Source: Phycisphaerales bacterium UBA7812
GTDB lineage: Bacteria; Planctomycetota; Phycisphaerae; Phycisphaerales; UBA1924
Direction: 5' to 3'
Assembly (NCBI GenBank): GCA_002480345.1
Contig: DLBY01000102.1
Location: forward strand, 519-16,084
DNA length: 15,566 bases
Made by a program: the position numbers and the translations under genes
The notes under the pieces: generated by a model
What the model was told of the DNA's origin: nothing
What the model saw: the letters and a program-made list of their open reading frames with translations, nothing else
Databases searched by the model: none
Shown: piece after piece, positions 1 to 7,249 of the stretch
Numbering within the stretch: the stretch's first letter is position 1
How the letters are laid out: every line of letters begins with the position of its first letter

Positions 1-578
1 CCGGCACCGGCAAGACGCTGCTCGCGATCGCGGCGGGGATGGCGAAGGTCTTCGGGGAAGAGCGCTACGACAAGCTGCTGGTGGCGCGTCCGATCATGCC
101 GATGGGGCGCGACATCGGGTACCTGCCTGGCGATAAGGACGAGAAGCTGGGCGCGTGGATGCAGCCCATCTTCGACAACCTGACCTATCTGCTCAGCACG
201 CGGGGGAGCCCCAACCAGAGCCCGGAGAGCCGGAGCCCCGAGCACCACATCAACAAGCTCATGGCGGACGGGAAGCTCGTGCTCGAGCCGCTGACCTACA
301 TCCGGGGTCGGTCGATCCCCCATCAGTTCATGATCGTGGACGAGGCGCAGAACCTGACGCCGCACGAGGTGAAGACGATCGTGAGCCGCGTGGGCGAGGG
401 CACGAAGATCGTGCTCACGGGCGATATCGGGCAGATCGACAACCCGTACCTGGACAATTCATCCAACGGCCTTTCGTACACCGTCGAGAAGATGAAAGGC
501 CTGGGCGTCGTCGGGCACATCACGCTCGCGAAGAGCGAGCGGAGCGAGCTGGCGAGCCTCGCGGCGGACCGGTTGTAA
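1..578 (+). CDS. PhoH-family ATPase, C-terminal part (cut by left edge)
   Basis: The reading frame is open from base 3 and enters at the Walker A motif (GTGKT), so the N-terminal part lies outside the window; an internal ATG at 39 is not the real start. The visible 192 codons hold the PhoH signature ARPIMPMGRDIGYLPGD, then EKLGAWMQPIFDNL, the Walker B segment MIVDEAQNL (about bases 331-357) and the sensor-like LTGDIGQIDNPYLD. These resemble the PIN-PhoH (YlaK/PhoH2) branch more than the short YbeZ branch, so an N-terminal PIN ribonuclease domain is expected upstream but cannot be seen. PhoH2 proteins are known as ATP-driven RNA helicase/RNases. The gene ends in TAA and converges with the TPR lipoprotein gene, 14 bp away. 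Family assignment is secure; the PIN fusion is inference. Confidence 0.9.
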   Translation, partial: GTGKTLLAIAAGMAKVFGEERYDKLLVARPIMPMGRDIGYLPGDKDEKLGAWMQPIFDNLTYLLSTRGSPNQSPESRSPEHHINKLMADGKLVLEPLTYIRGRSIPHQFMIVDEAQNLTPHEVKTIVSRVGEGTKIVLTGDIGQIDNPYLDNSSNGLSYTVEKMKGLGVVGHITLAKSERSELASLAADRL

Positions 579-592
579 CGGGCGATCCCGGG

Positions 593-1261
593 TCAGGGCG
601 TCCCGGCGGACGAGGTCGAAGACCCCGTGCGCTCGTTGAGGCTCCGCAGGCGCGACTCGATGAGAAACCGCTGGCGCTCGAAGTACTCGCGCCATTGCGT
701 GTCGGTCTCCGCGAGCAGGGCGCGCTTGACGCGCTCGAGGTCTTCGTACTGCGCGGTGGCGAGCAGGTCGGCGGATTTGATCGCGCCGCGGAGCGCCGGG
801 AGATAGCTGGGCTGGATGCGCAGCGCCTCGTGGAAGAGGTCCATCGCCTCGCTCGCGTAGCCGCCCTGGAGATAGGCGATGCCGGCGTTGGTCGGGGGAC
901 GCGGGTCGGTCGGGTCGAGGACGCCCGCCTGGACGAAGTGGTTGATCGCGCGCCCCAGATCGCCTTCCTGGTTGCGCTCGAGATAGAGCAGGCCCAGGTT
1001 GTTCCAGGTGTCGTGGTAGCGGGCGGAATAATCGAGCGCCTCCTGGTAGAGTTCGATCGCACGATCGCGGTCTCCCCGCAAGCGGGCGCGGTCGCCCTGC
1101 TCGGTCAGGCGGGCGGCGATCGCCTCGCGGTCGATGCCGTCGCGGACCTGCTGCTCGGCCTGTTTCCTGGCGGAGGCCGAGCAGGCGGGCAGACCGGCGA
1201 GCAGCGCGACCGACAACGCGGCGAGCGAGCAGGAGAGGGCGGTGCGGGATCGGGTGGTCAT
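593..1261 (-). CDS. TPR-repeat lipoprotein at the distal end of the T2SS cluster
   Basis: A 222-residue protein with a lipoprotein signal: basic N-terminus (MTTRSR), hydrophobic stretch, and lipobox L-P-A-C with Cys27, followed by Ser28, which under the Lol sorting rule suggests the outer membrane. About three TPR-like helical pairs follow (roughly residues 44-78, 79-117 and 118-150), for example NNLGLLYLERN and AGIAYLQGGYASEAMDLF. The C-terminal 70 residues are helical and charged with a Ser/Thr-rich end. The ATG at 1261 was chosen because it places the signal peptide correctly; the frame stays open further upstream without a plausible signal. It lies 65 bp downstream of the gspM-like gene on the same strand, so cotranscription is likely. 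TPR lipoproteins such as PilF/PilW assist secretin assembly in type IV pili, so a pilotin-like role is possible, but this is inference. Confidence 0.82.
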   Translation of the reverse strand: MTTRSRTALSCSLAALSVALLAGLPACSASARKQAEQQVRDGIDREAIAARLTEQGDRARLRGDRDRAIELYQEALDYSARYHDTWNNLGLLYLERNQEGDLGRAINHFVQAGVLDPTDPRPPTNAGIAYLQGGYASEAMDLFHEALRIQPSYLPALRGAIKSADLLATAQYEDLERVKRALLAETDTQWREYFERQRFLIESRLRSLNERTGSSTSSAGTP

Positions 1262-1326
1262 TGCTCTGGTATCCGTCCTGGTCTTCGTCGCGGTTCCCGC
1301 GGGGGCGGGTCTGTGACGGGTGTCAT

Positions 1327-1896
1327 TCAGGGTTGACTGTTGCGCTCGAATCGCTCGAACTTGATGTCCATCTGCCATTTGTCGGGGCGTGGGCGGAGCC
1401 GGAGCCCACCGATGCGTGTGCCGGGCACCTGCTCGGTCGCGGCTCGCGCGAAGGCGAGCAGCGGCTCGAGCGTGGGCTCCTCGATCTCGTAGTCGTAGGT
1501 CACCTGGGTTACGCCGGGGATCCCGGAGGGGGGCGTGCGCCGGTCCGCGAACTCGAGCGCCTCGCTCAGCCCGACCTGCTGGGCGATCTCCTCCATCTTG
1601 GAGCGGAACCCGGGGTAGGGGTCGTTCACGGCATCGGCGTCGGGGTCCGCGGCCTGCTCCATCGCTTTCAGTTCCGCGAGCATCGAGGCGATCGCGTCGC
1701 GCTGCGAGACCCGGCTGTCCAGATCGTCGGAGGCTTGGCGTGCCTCGCACGAGGCGAAGCCCAGCACGGCGCACGCGACCACGAAGAACAGGCCCGCGAA
1801 CACCACCAGGTGGCTGGGGCGGTTCCGCCTCGACGCGGCGTCCGCGGACACCGCGAGGTCGTACCGGTCGTCGGCGCTCAGGCGTCGGTCGCTCAC
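1327..1896 (-). CDS. gspM: GspM/PilO-like T2SS inner-membrane protein
   Basis: A 189-residue bitopic protein: short basic cytoplasmic N-terminus, one membrane segment at about residues 30-49 (LVVFAGLFFVVACAVLGFAS), a charged helical stretch at 51-80, then a compact periplasmic domain (about 105-185) with alternating strands such as VTYDYEIEEP and WQMDIKFERFE, consistent with the ferredoxin-like fold of GspM and PilO. I chose the GTG start at 1896, which overlaps the TGA of the gspL-like gene (GTGA) and has a purine-rich GGGGGGAG about 8 nt upstream; longer in-frame starts would run into the upstream gene. GspM partners GspL in the inner-membrane platform. Sequence conservation in this family is weak, so the assignment rests on topology and position after gspL. 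PilO would be the alternative name. Confidence 0.72.
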   Translation of the reverse strand: MSDRRLSADDRYDLAVSADAASRRNRPSHLVVFAGLFFVVACAVLGFASCEARQASDDLDSRVSQRDAIASMLAELKAMEQAADPDADAVNDPYPGFRSKMEEIAQQVGLSEALEFADRRTPPSGIPGVTQVTYDYEIEEPTLEPLLAFARAATEQVPGTRIGGLRLRPRPDKWQMDIKFERFERNSQP

Positions 1897-3506
1897 GAGT
1901 CGCTCCCCCCCGGCGCGTCCGCCCAGGTCCCCGTTCCGTTGACGCGGATCCGCTCCCGATCGGGCCTGGGGTTGAACGAGTTCCACTCGATGCGGGACCC
2001 GCCGATGTTGCTCAGCGCGTCGACGAGATCCTCGTAGGCCCGCGTGTCCTTGACCTTTACCACGAAGGAGACCGCGAACCCGCTGATGTCGATCGATTCG
2101 AGTTCGTACTCGGGGTTGCCCAGCACGAGCGCGAGCGTCTCGAGCTCGCGCAGCACGGGCTTGGGCGCCGGGATCGTCACGGGCGCCGGGCCCCGCTGCG
2201 CGTCGAGAAGCTCGCGGAGCTTCATCGTCGGATAGGGATCGCCCGCGAGTTCGGGTGCCCCCGCCTCGAGCAGGGCCCGCTGGTTGGCGCGAACCTCGAG
2301 GAGCCTCGCCTGCGCGGCACCCCGCTGCTGCCAGAACTCGAAAGCAACCGCGCCGATCGCGGCGGACGCGACCAGCAGCAGGATCGCGATCCAGTGATAC
2401 ATCGCGCGGTGCACACGACCCGGTCGGTTCGAGAGGCTCGAGAGCCGCGCACCGGGGCGTTCGAGCGCCCGAGGCTCATCGTCGAGCCGCTCCGCGAGAC
2501 GCTGCATCGTCAGCCCGATCGGATCGGCGTCGTCGATCACATCGACCGTCGCCTCGGGCGCGGCGCGGCGGAGCGCCGAGGCGATCTGCGCCGGCGCCAT
2601 CCCCGTGTCGGACGCGTCCCCGTCGCGCGCCATGGGGCCGATCCAGGTGATCCGGCTTGGGAACGAACCGAACTGGGCGGCCCACGCCAACCACTCGGCC
2701 GCGAGCCTGCCCCCCAGGGCCGATTCGACGGCGCCCTCCACGCCACCCGGCGGGGTCTGCCCGTCTTCGAGCAGGAGGGCGTTCGCGGCGCCCGCGGAGC
2801 CGATCCGGGTCCGGAACGATCCCGCCGCGACGGGGGCCCCGTCGCGGCTCCACGACCAGGCGACGCGTTCTCCCGGGACGCAGAGCACCGTCGCGATCAG
2901 GGGCGAGTTCTCGGCGACGACACGGTCTGCGGAACTCGACCCCGTCCGCGGCGCGAACGCGAGCGCCATCGCCTGCCAGAGCGTGACGCAGCCTTCGACC
3001 TGCACACCCGCTTCGTCGAGCGCGTCGATGAACCGGCGCGCCGCGACCTCGGGGACCGCGAGCACCGCGGCGCGTCCCTCCGCGACCACGGCGCCCCCGC
3101 CGTTCTCACCGATGGTCTGGTAGCCCAACTCATTGGGAAGATCGGGGAAACGCCCGGCGCCCTCGCCCGCGGCTTCGCCGAAGCCGTCATCGTCCCCCGC
3201 GGCGCCCCCGTCGCGTTCGATGACCGCGCGGAGCATGCCCGGCTCGGCGGCCGCGGAGGCGGGCACCCACGAGCACACCGCGCCGTCGAGATCCAGGCAG
3301 ACCCGATCGAGCGATCGCCCGCCCAGGCGGCTGTCGAGCCGCTCGGCGATCCACGCCGCGGCGTTCGCGGCGTCTCCTGTTCCCGTCGGATCGAACTCGC
3401 CTCGCGGCGCGTCCCACGCGTCGTCGGTCGAGCGTCCGACGAGGCGGACGCGCGACAGCAACGCCCCGCGGTCCTCTCTCTGGATGTAGCAGACTCGTGC
3501 GCTCAC
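1893..3506 (-). CDS. gspL: GspL-like T2SS platform protein (actin-like domain + membrane segment + periplasmic domain)
   Basis: A 537-residue protein. Residues 1 to about 340 form a large cytoplasmic region, with segments such as DRVCLDLDGAVCSWVP and SRITWIGPMAR that fit an actin-like GspL/PilM domain. A basic stretch leads to one membrane segment at 371-391 (HWIAILLLVASAAIGAVAFE), and a helical plus alpha/beta periplasmic domain (about 395-525) resembles PilN or the GspL C-terminus. It is longer than a typical GspL of about 400 residues, partly because of an acidic Gly/Asp insert near 99-118. The start is GTG at 3506, with AGGAAG about 10 nt upstream. It lies 39 bp after the gspC-like stop and overlaps the gspM-like start by 4 nt. 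GspL recruits the GspE ATPase, which is not in this window. A PilM-PilN fusion is an equivalent description; overall sequence similarity is low. Confidence 0.72.
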   Translation of the reverse strand: MSARVCYIQREDRGALLSRVRLVGRSTDDAWDAPRGEFDPTGTGDAANAAAWIAERLDSRLGGRSLDRVCLDLDGAVCSWVPASAAAEPGMLRAVIERDGGAAGDDDGFGEAAGEGAGRFPDLPNELGYQTIGENGGGAVVAEGRAAVLAVPEVAARRFIDALDEAGVQVEGCVTLWQAMALAFAPRTGSSSADRVVAENSPLIATVLCVPGERVAWSWSRDGAPVAAGSFRTRIGSAGAANALLLEDGQTPPGGVEGAVESALGGRLAAEWLAWAAQFGSFPSRITWIGPMARDGDASDTGMAPAQIASALRRAAPEATVDVIDDADPIGLTMQRLAERLDDEPRALERPGARLSSLSNRPGRVHRAMYHWIAILLLVASAAIGAVAFEFWQQRGAAQARLLEVRANQRALLEAGAPELAGDPYPTMKLRELLDAQRGPAPVTIPAPKPVLRELETLALVLGNPEYELESIDISGFAVSFVVKVKDTRAYEDLVDALSNIGGSRIEWNSFNPRPDRERIRVNGTGTWADAPGGSDS

Positions 3507-3545
3507 GGTGTTCGTGCTTCCTGCGATCCGTCCCGCGGGAGACGG

Positions 3546-4385
3546 TCAGTTGTCCTCGCCTCGCTCGTCGCGACGCTGGCGGCGGAGCTCCTGCCGCTGC
3601 CGGGCCCGCTCGCGCGCCGCCTCGCGGAGCGCCTCGTAATCGATGGTCCCGTCCTCGCGGCGGAAATCATCGGGGTTCACGGGGGGGATCTGCTCGGGCT
3701 CGGCGAAGGCGCCCCCGCTCGCGGCGGCGGCCGCGTCGCGCGCCGAAGGCTCGCGCTTGGGGGCCACCGAGGCGACGCTGGTCGTCACCGCGGCGCCGGA
3801 GCGCGGCGCCCGCTCGACGCGGCGCTCGGCGCCGTTCTCGACGAGCACGACGGACTCGCGGTTCACGCTCCTGATCTCGACGGTCGGGGGCGATCCGCTG
3901 TCGCCGTCCGGGAGGGCGAGCGTCGCCTTGTCCCCGGCGCCCATCACGCGCTGCGAACCCCCCGCCGAGACCAACGCGAGCAGGCGGTCCCCGATCGCGA
4001 TCGTCCCGAGGAAACGCGTCTTGCCTTCCGCGGCGACCGGTTTGTCGGTTCCCTTTCCGGTCCCCTGACCACCGGCGCCGGGAGGAGGGGCGATCGTGGG
4101 GTGGTTCGCGATGCTCGCCAGCGCTCCCTGGATCAGTTGCAGGTCGACGGGGAGTTCATCGACCGTCTGCTCGTTGGACGATCGGCGGTCCATGATGTCC
4201 CGGTACATCTCCTCCGCCTTGGCCTCGACCTGTTCGAACGGCACCTCGTCGGGCGCCGTGGCGCCCTGGAAGGGCAGACCGATCACCACCGCGCCGGCCG
4301 CGCCCGCGGCGAACACGACCGTCACCAACTGGCTCACGAGCCGGACGCGTCTCGCCCGCGGTTTGCTGATCATGTCGTCGGCCAT
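3546..4385 (-). CDS. gspC: GspC/PilP-like T2SS inner-membrane protein
   Basis: A 279-residue bitopic protein with a basic N-terminus, a membrane segment at about 17-38, a helical stretch and Pro/Gly-rich linker (about 48-120), and a small beta domain at about 123-192 (FLGTIAIGDRLLALV ... SVNRESVVLVENGAERRVE). That domain has the pattern of the GspC homology region and of PilP, which contact the secretin. No PDZ domain is visible; the protein ends in a highly charged predicted helix (about 246-279). Some GspC relatives (XcpP type) also carry a coiled coil instead of PDZ. The ATG at 4385 has a strong AAGGAG about 8 nt upstream. It lies between gspK and the gspL-like gene, away from its usual place at the head of gsp operons. 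The call rests on architecture and neighbours. Confidence 0.68.
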   Translation of the reverse strand: MADDMISKPRARRVRLVSQLVTVVFAAGAAGAVVIGLPFQGATAPDEVPFEQVEAKAEEMYRDIMDRRSSNEQTVDELPVDLQLIQGALASIANHPTIAPPPGAGGQGTGKGTDKPVAAEGKTRFLGTIAIGDRLLALVSAGGSQRVMGAGDKATLALPDGDSGSPPTVEIRSVNRESVVLVENGAERRVERAPRSGAAVTTSVASVAPKREPSARDAAAAASGGAFAEPEQIPPVNPDDFRREDGTIDYEALREAARERARQRQELRRQRRDERGEDN

Positions 4386-4427
4386 CGACTCCGCTCCTTC
4401 GGAGGCTCCCGCCTGCTCGCGGTGACT

Positions 4428-5291
4428 TTACTCTACCGGCAACGGCTCATCCAAGTTGACCGATTCCCAACTGAGGAAAGGCGGGGGCTGTTCGAAGGTG
4501 TTCGCGCCCGAGATCGCGGTGTCCCCCAGCAGCAGCAGCCCCCGGTAGCGCGAGATCAACGGACGCCCGAGCATGGGCGGGCCCAGCAGATCGACCCGGA
4601 ACGACCACAGCTCGGGGGTCACCGTCAGGAATCGGCTCAGCGTCGATCGGTCCTCCGCCTCGATGCTCGCCTCGGTAGCGAGATTCGCCAGCGTCTGCAA
4701 CGCGAGGGGTTCCCCGCTCTGCGATGCGTCGATCAACGCGTTCTCGTACCGGTCGGCCCCCAGCGAGTCCCCCAGGACGGCCTGAACGATCGCCGTGAGC
4801 ACCTCGGGGCTCGCGGTGTTCACATCCACCGCCTGTGGGCCCACGGCGCGGGTGCGCTGCCGGTACGCCTCCCCCGTGCCGACCAGACCCTGCAGGATCT
4901 GCACCGCGAGCGTTGCGTCGGCCCGGTCCTGCTCGCGGACCGCTGTCGGGCGCGCAAGCAGGGTGCCCTGCCCCCTGAAGAGGTAGATCTCGATCGTGCT
5001 GCCGTCCCCCGGGTCGATGGTCAACGCCAGACCGTCGGGCTCGAGCATCTGCTCGATCTCTCGCGGCTGGGCGGTCGGGGTCTTGAGCCAGGCCTCCATG
5101 ACCGCTTGGATGCTCCGGGAGCCGTGGTGCTCCTGGTAGGCCCGCAGCTGCCGCTCGACGGTCTTGCTCCGCGCGACATGCCGCTGGAGCATCACCGTCG
5201 CGGTCGCGCCCAGCACGATGACCAGGAGGATGACGACCGGGAGCACGAAGGCCCGGCGCGCGGCGGCGTGGATGCGGCGTCGCGTGCTCAT
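4428..5291 (-). CDS. gspK: GspK minor pseudopilin
   Basis: A 287-residue protein with a basic leader followed by a pilin-like hydrophobic helix (FVLPVVILLVIVLGATATVM, residues 15-34). As expected for GspK, position +5 of the putative mature protein is not Glu; it is Val19. The residue before the likely cleavage point is Ala14 rather than the usual Gly. The large alpha domain carries the GspK hallmark VDVNTASPEVLTAI (about 156-168), followed by helices with LANLATEASIE. GspK caps the pseudopilus tip with GspI and GspJ. The ATG at 5291 overlaps the gspJ stop (ATGA), which supports translational coupling; the gspC-like gene follows 42 bp downstream. Length is near the family norm of about 300 residues. 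Confidence is good because motif and context agree. Confidence 0.85.
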   Translation of the reverse strand: MSTRRRIHAAARRAFVLPVVILLVIVLGATATVMLQRHVARSKTVERQLRAYQEHHGSRSIQAVMEAWLKTPTAQPREIEQMLEPDGLALTIDPGDGSTIEIYLFRGQGTLLARPTAVREQDRADATLAVQILQGLVGTGEAYRQRTRAVGPQAVDVNTASPEVLTAIVQAVLGDSLGADRYENALIDASQSGEPLALQTLANLATEASIEAEDRSTLSRFLTVTPELWSFRVDLLGPPMLGRPLISRYRGLLLLGDTAISGANTFEQPPPFLSWESVNLDEPLPVE

Positions 5292-6427
5292 GTGCGGTCC
5301 CCGAATCTCCCGGTCCGGTCGGGCTGGGGCGTCGCGTTGTCACCGCCCCCGCCGGGTTGCTGGCCGGGTTGTTGCCCGGGCTGCTGCCCATCGGGTGCCG
5401 CGCCCTCTCCCTCGCCAGGCGTGGTCGCGCTGGTCTCCTCCGCGAGCGACCAGCCCATCTCGAAGACCCAGTCGGCGTACATCCCGCCGGTCGTCTCGAT
5501 CTCAAGGCCCACATAGCCCGGGAGATCCTCGGTCGTCGTGCTTTCGTATTCGGGCCAGCGCTGCACATTCAACGGCGCGTCCGGGTTCTCGGGGTCCTCC
5601 TCAGCAGCGAACGCGTACACCCGCATCGTCCGGATCCCGCGGACGAGCGGGACGGCTTCCTCGAGCATCGCGGGGATGGTGTCGATGTCGTAGGGCCGGT
5701 CGTACTGCCTCGCCTCGTATTCGGCGCCGTACACCGGGCGCCACCACAGGGTCCAGCCGTCGGGCACGGAGCGTGCCGCGGGCGTGAGCGGCCGGGGCTC
5801 GAGCCCCGTCGCGGGGGTGATGCCGTAGCCCTCGATCACGCGTTCGCGGGCGCCGTCGGGGCGGAGTTCGAAGACGCCGCGCACGCCCGACTCGTTCTCG
5901 GGTCGCCCGATGCCCGAAGGATCGAACGCGGCAAGGAGATCATCTCCGGGCGACGAGACCCACTGGGGCGGGAAGAGCCGCATCGATTCGGGGACGGGCT
6001 TGTCGGGGAGCACGATCTCGATGCGTTGGGGCCCGATGCCGAAGCCCGCGGGGTCTTCGAGACGGACGCCGTCGAGTTCCGCGTTGGTCATCATCATCCC
6101 GATGGAGGGCGCGTCGTCAAAGGCGACGATGAGCCTTGGACGGGGCAGGCTCGGTCGCGCCGATTCGGGGATCACCCCGTCGACCGCGACTTCCGACATC
6201 GCGTTCTCGAGGGCTTGCTCGCCCAGCAGCGTCATGGTCATGAACGACTTGCGGAGGATCTGCTGCGTGACCGCGAGCTCCTCCATCTGCCGGCTGGCGC
6301 GGTTCATCGACCGCTCGACCTTGCTCATCGAGACGAACAGGCTGAAGCAGGCGAGCAGGACCATGGACCCCACCACCGTCGCGAGGACCATCTCCAGGAG
6401 CGTGAAACCGCCGCGACGCGTGCTCAC
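5288..6427 (-). CDS. gspJ: GspJ minor pseudopilin with Pro/Gly/Gln-rich tail
   Basis: A 379-residue prepilin-like protein. A 7-residue leader (VSTRRGG) is followed by the class III cleavage site and helix G/FTLLEMVLATVVGSMVLL, with Glu at mature position 5. I chose the GTG at 6427 because it overlaps the stop of the gspI-like gene (GTGA), has GGGGAGG upstream, and gives a normal short leader; the open frame continues upstream but reads as a shadow of the previous gene. The globular part is about twice the usual GspJ size (near 200 residues), with strands such as RLIVAFDD and GPQRIEIVLPD. The last 45 residues or so are low-complexity, including three GQQP units and a GGGG run. GspJ helps form the pseudopilus tip. 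GspJ rather than another pseudopilin is inferred from its place between the gspI-like gene and gspK. Confidence 0.82.
   Translation of the reverse strand: MSTRRGGFTLLEMVLATVVGSMVLLACFSLFVSMSKVERSMNRASRQMEELAVTQQILRKSFMTMTLLGEQALENAMSEVAVDGVIPESARPSLPRPRLIVAFDDAPSIGMMMTNAELDGVRLEDPAGFGIGPQRIEIVLPDKPVPESMRLFPPQWVSSPGDDLLAAFDPSGIGRPENESGVRGVFELRPDGARERVIEGYGITPATGLEPRPLTPAARSVPDGWTLWWRPVYGAEYEARQYDRPYDIDTIPAMLEEAVPLVRGIRTMRVYAFAAEEDPENPDAPLNVQRWPEYESTTTEDLPGYVGLEIETTGGMYADWVFEMGWSLAEETSATTPGEGEGAAPDGQQPGQQPGQQPGGGGDNATPQPDRTGRFGDRT
5352..5387 (-). repeat. Three 12-bp tandem units inside gspJ
   Basis: Three consecutive 12-bp units (plus strand CCGGGTTGCTGG, CCGGGTTGTTGC, CCGGGCTGCTGC) encode the repeated Gly-Gln-Gln-Pro near the C-terminus of GspJ. 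The reading frame is kept because each unit is four codons. Such a repeat can vary in copy number between strains. Confidence 0.85.
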
Positions 6428-7158
6428 CCGCCGCCTCCCCGGGAGCCGCTCCGCCCGCCGCCCGATCGACCGCCGCCTCCGGGCGTTCCGCCGTCCTGGA
6501 TCGGCTGCGGCCTGGACCGGGGCGCGGGCTGCCGCCTCGTCCCGCGGGTCGGGCCCTCGTTGGTGTTCATCGTGTTGATGACATTCCCGAAGTACTCCTG
6601 CATGTCCTCGGGGTTCTCGAGACGGCGCTGGGCTGAGTCGCTGGTCGTAAACGCGAGGGTGTCGATCACGCGGACGAGGGTGTAGCCCGGGACTTCTTCG
6701 GTGTACTGGAACGAGCCGCCCGTCGTTTCCGCGAGCCACGCCGAGGCGGTGATGGAGACCATCCTCCGCGACAGGTCCATCGTGTTGCTGCTCGCGCCCG
6801 ACGCGATCGACGCCTGGGCCGGCTCCGCGAGCGTGATCAGCACCGGAGACTCCTCGACCGTCCAGCGGAACTCGCGGTCGCCGTACGCGATGGTCTTGCT
6901 CGGGTCGGGCATGAAGGCTTCGTCGTCGGCGCGGATGAGCAAGAGTCTCGCGGCGACCTCGGCGGCCGCGAGTCGGTCACGCTGCCGCTCGAATGACCCG
7001 CCGATGGACCCGACCGCCATCGCGAAGGTGCCGCTGACGAGGCCCAAAAGGATCACGCCCAGCACGACCTCCAGAAAGCTCACGCCCCGCGCGGTCCGGG
7101 CGCGGAACGCGCCCGGCGATGTTCGGTTGTCGGAAACAGGACGGATCGGTGCGCGCAT
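6424..7158 (-). CDS. gspI: GspI-like (or GspH-like) pseudopilin with Gly/Arg-rich tail
   Basis: A 244-residue prepilin. The leader is unusually long (25 residues) and basic, then comes the cleavage site ARG/VSFLEVVLGVILLGLVSG, with Glu30 at mature position 5. A helix with AAAEVAARLLLIRADDE and a beta domain (for example EFRWTVEESPVLITL and RRMVSITASAW) follow. The C-terminus from about residue 204 is basic, Pro/Arg-rich, and ends in GGGGRSGGGRSGSRGGGG. The ATG at 7158 has AAAGGA 7 nt upstream. It follows gspG after 91 bp and overlaps gspJ by 4 nt. The order G-I-J-K and the motif SFLEVV favour GspI, but the protein is larger than a typical GspI (about 125 residues), so GspH is possible. No second H- or I-like gene is present. 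Confidence 0.75.
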   Translation of the reverse strand: MRAPIRPVSDNRTSPGAFRARTARGVSFLEVVLGVILLGLVSGTFAMAVGSIGGSFERQRDRLAAAEVAARLLLIRADDEAFMPDPSKTIAYGDREFRWTVEESPVLITLAEPAQASIASGASSNTMDLSRRMVSITASAWLAETTGGSFQYTEEVPGYTLVRVIDTLAFTTSDSAQRRLENPEDMQEYFGNVINTMNTNEGPTRGTRRQPAPRSRPQPIQDGGTPGGGGRSGGGRSGSRGGGG

Positions 7159-7196
7159 CGCGGCGTCCTTTCGACACTCCCCCTCGAGTCACAGAT

Positions 7197-7210
7197 CCGT
7201 TGCTCGATCG
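7197..7210 (-). repeat. 14-bp intergenic repeat, copy upstream of the gspI-like gene
   Basis: On the minus strand this reads CGATCGAGCAACGG, identical to 7821-7834 upstream of gspG. Both copies are preceded by a CTA trinucleotide (GTGCTAGG here, GTCCTA there). This copy lies 38 bp before the ATG of the gspI-like gene. A regulatory role is a guess. Confidence 0.4.
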
Positions 7211-7249
7211 CCTAGCACGCGGAGACCCCGAGCGGACGGCGGATCCTGC

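Noticed and set aside
155..1336. Plus-strand open frame overlapping phoH and antisense to the TPR lipoprotein gene
   Set aside because: It overlaps two supported genes in another frame, has no recognisable domain and a low-complexity composition.
1389..5516. A continuous plus-strand open frame of about 1,375 codons antisense to gspM through gspJ
   Set aside because: It is Arg/Gly/Pro-rich, shows no family motif, and lies opposite well-supported genes. High GC content removes stop codons from shadow frames, so the length is not evidence of coding.
6428..6739. A 104-codon N-terminal extension of GspJ
   Set aside because: The extension overlaps the gspI-like coding sequence in another frame. 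The GTG at 6427 gives a normal prepilin leader and a coupled start.
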